DNA of 18,454 bases from Mycocentrospora acerina (lineage: Eukaryota; Ascomycota; Dothideomycetes; Pleosporales): NCBI GenBank assembly GCA_022701365.1, contig JAKUHH010000105.1, positions 636 to 19,089 on the forward strand, in the 5' to 3' direction. The notes beneath the pieces were generated by a model. The model made no database searches and was not told the origin of the DNA. It saw only the letters and a program-made list of their open reading frames with translations. Shown one piece after another: positions 18,402 to 18,454 of this stretch. The number at the start of each line of letters is the position of its first letter. Within the stretch, counting starts at the first letter, position 1. The position numbers were made by a program, and so were the translations under genes.

Positions 18402-18454
<53 letters not shown>

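Larger units (their letters stand above)
18029..18454 (+). repeat. Direct repeat, 218-base offset, across the N
   Basis: 18247-18454 repeats 18029 onward with no difference that I could see, including the end of LINE ORF2 (gcagactcttatgctac and onward) and the start of the (ACT)n run, which begins at 18184 and again at 18402. The second unit runs off the window inside the microsatellite. Perfect identity beside an N, in a window where other repeats have diverged by RIP, favours an assembly duplication over a biological tandem repeat. Confidence 0.85.

Noticed and set aside
1..18454. Alternative genetic code with TAA/TAG read as Gln
   Set aside because: Many stops do sit at Gln positions, but many others replace Trp (TGG to TAG), for example copy C GCATGGTAG against copy D GCGTGGTGG. 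Cys to Tyr and Asp to Asn changes also follow the same transition rule. Mutation explains all of these; recoding explains only part.

Overview
The window looks like an AT-rich, transposon-only compartment of a filamentous ascomycete (Pezizomycotina) genome. Every recognisable protein is a retrotransposon protein. All are riddled with TAG/TAA stops that sit where the families have Gln (CAG/CAA) or Trp (TGG). Missense changes are mostly Cys to Tyr, His to Tyr and Asp to Asn. This C-to-T (CpA to TpA) pattern on both strands, with abundant CTAG and TTAA, is the signature of repeat-induced point mutation (RIP). I see no intact gene, tRNA, rRNA or host gene. The species cannot be named from this sequence.

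Left part, 1-6786: a Ty3/gypsy LTR retrotransposon of the chromovirus type, plus strand. The order is gag with a CCHC zinc knuckle (about 680-1440), aspartic protease (about 1500-1700), reverse transcriptase (about 2220-2920), RNase H (about 2986-3470), integrase (about 3800-4720) and a C-terminal chromodomain (4894-5070). About 1.4 kb of non-coding, low-complexity sequence follows. Then come a purine tract (6487-6499) and a probable 3' LTR (6500-6786) with short inverted ends and a TATA box. The 5' LTR is not recognisable inside the window.

Right part, 6787-18454: a stack of copies of one LINE, non-LTR, with APE endonuclease and Tad1-like reverse transcriptase. A 34-bp scrap (6787-6820) touches the LTR end. 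It is followed by copy A (6825-9232), copy B (9233-11514), copy C (11515-15277) and a 5'-truncated copy D (15278-18245), all plus strand. A, B and C each start at the same 5' end with a 197-bp leader, and each is cut off by the next copy. By eye the mutation load falls from A to B to C to D, which is what successive insertion of each copy into the previous one predicts. ORF1 (about 567 codons in C) is Asn/Thr-rich with a cluster of zinc knuckles. ORF2 encodes endonuclease and reverse transcriptase, in the -1 frame relative to ORF1.

The window ends in an (ACT)n microsatellite, a single N at 18246 and a repeat of the preceding 208+ bases, probably an assembly join. Nothing convincing points to a new biological system. 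The points most worth a second look are the RIP/insertion stratigraphy, the lightly mutated LINE leaders, the LTR/LINE junction, and the stops shared between copies.
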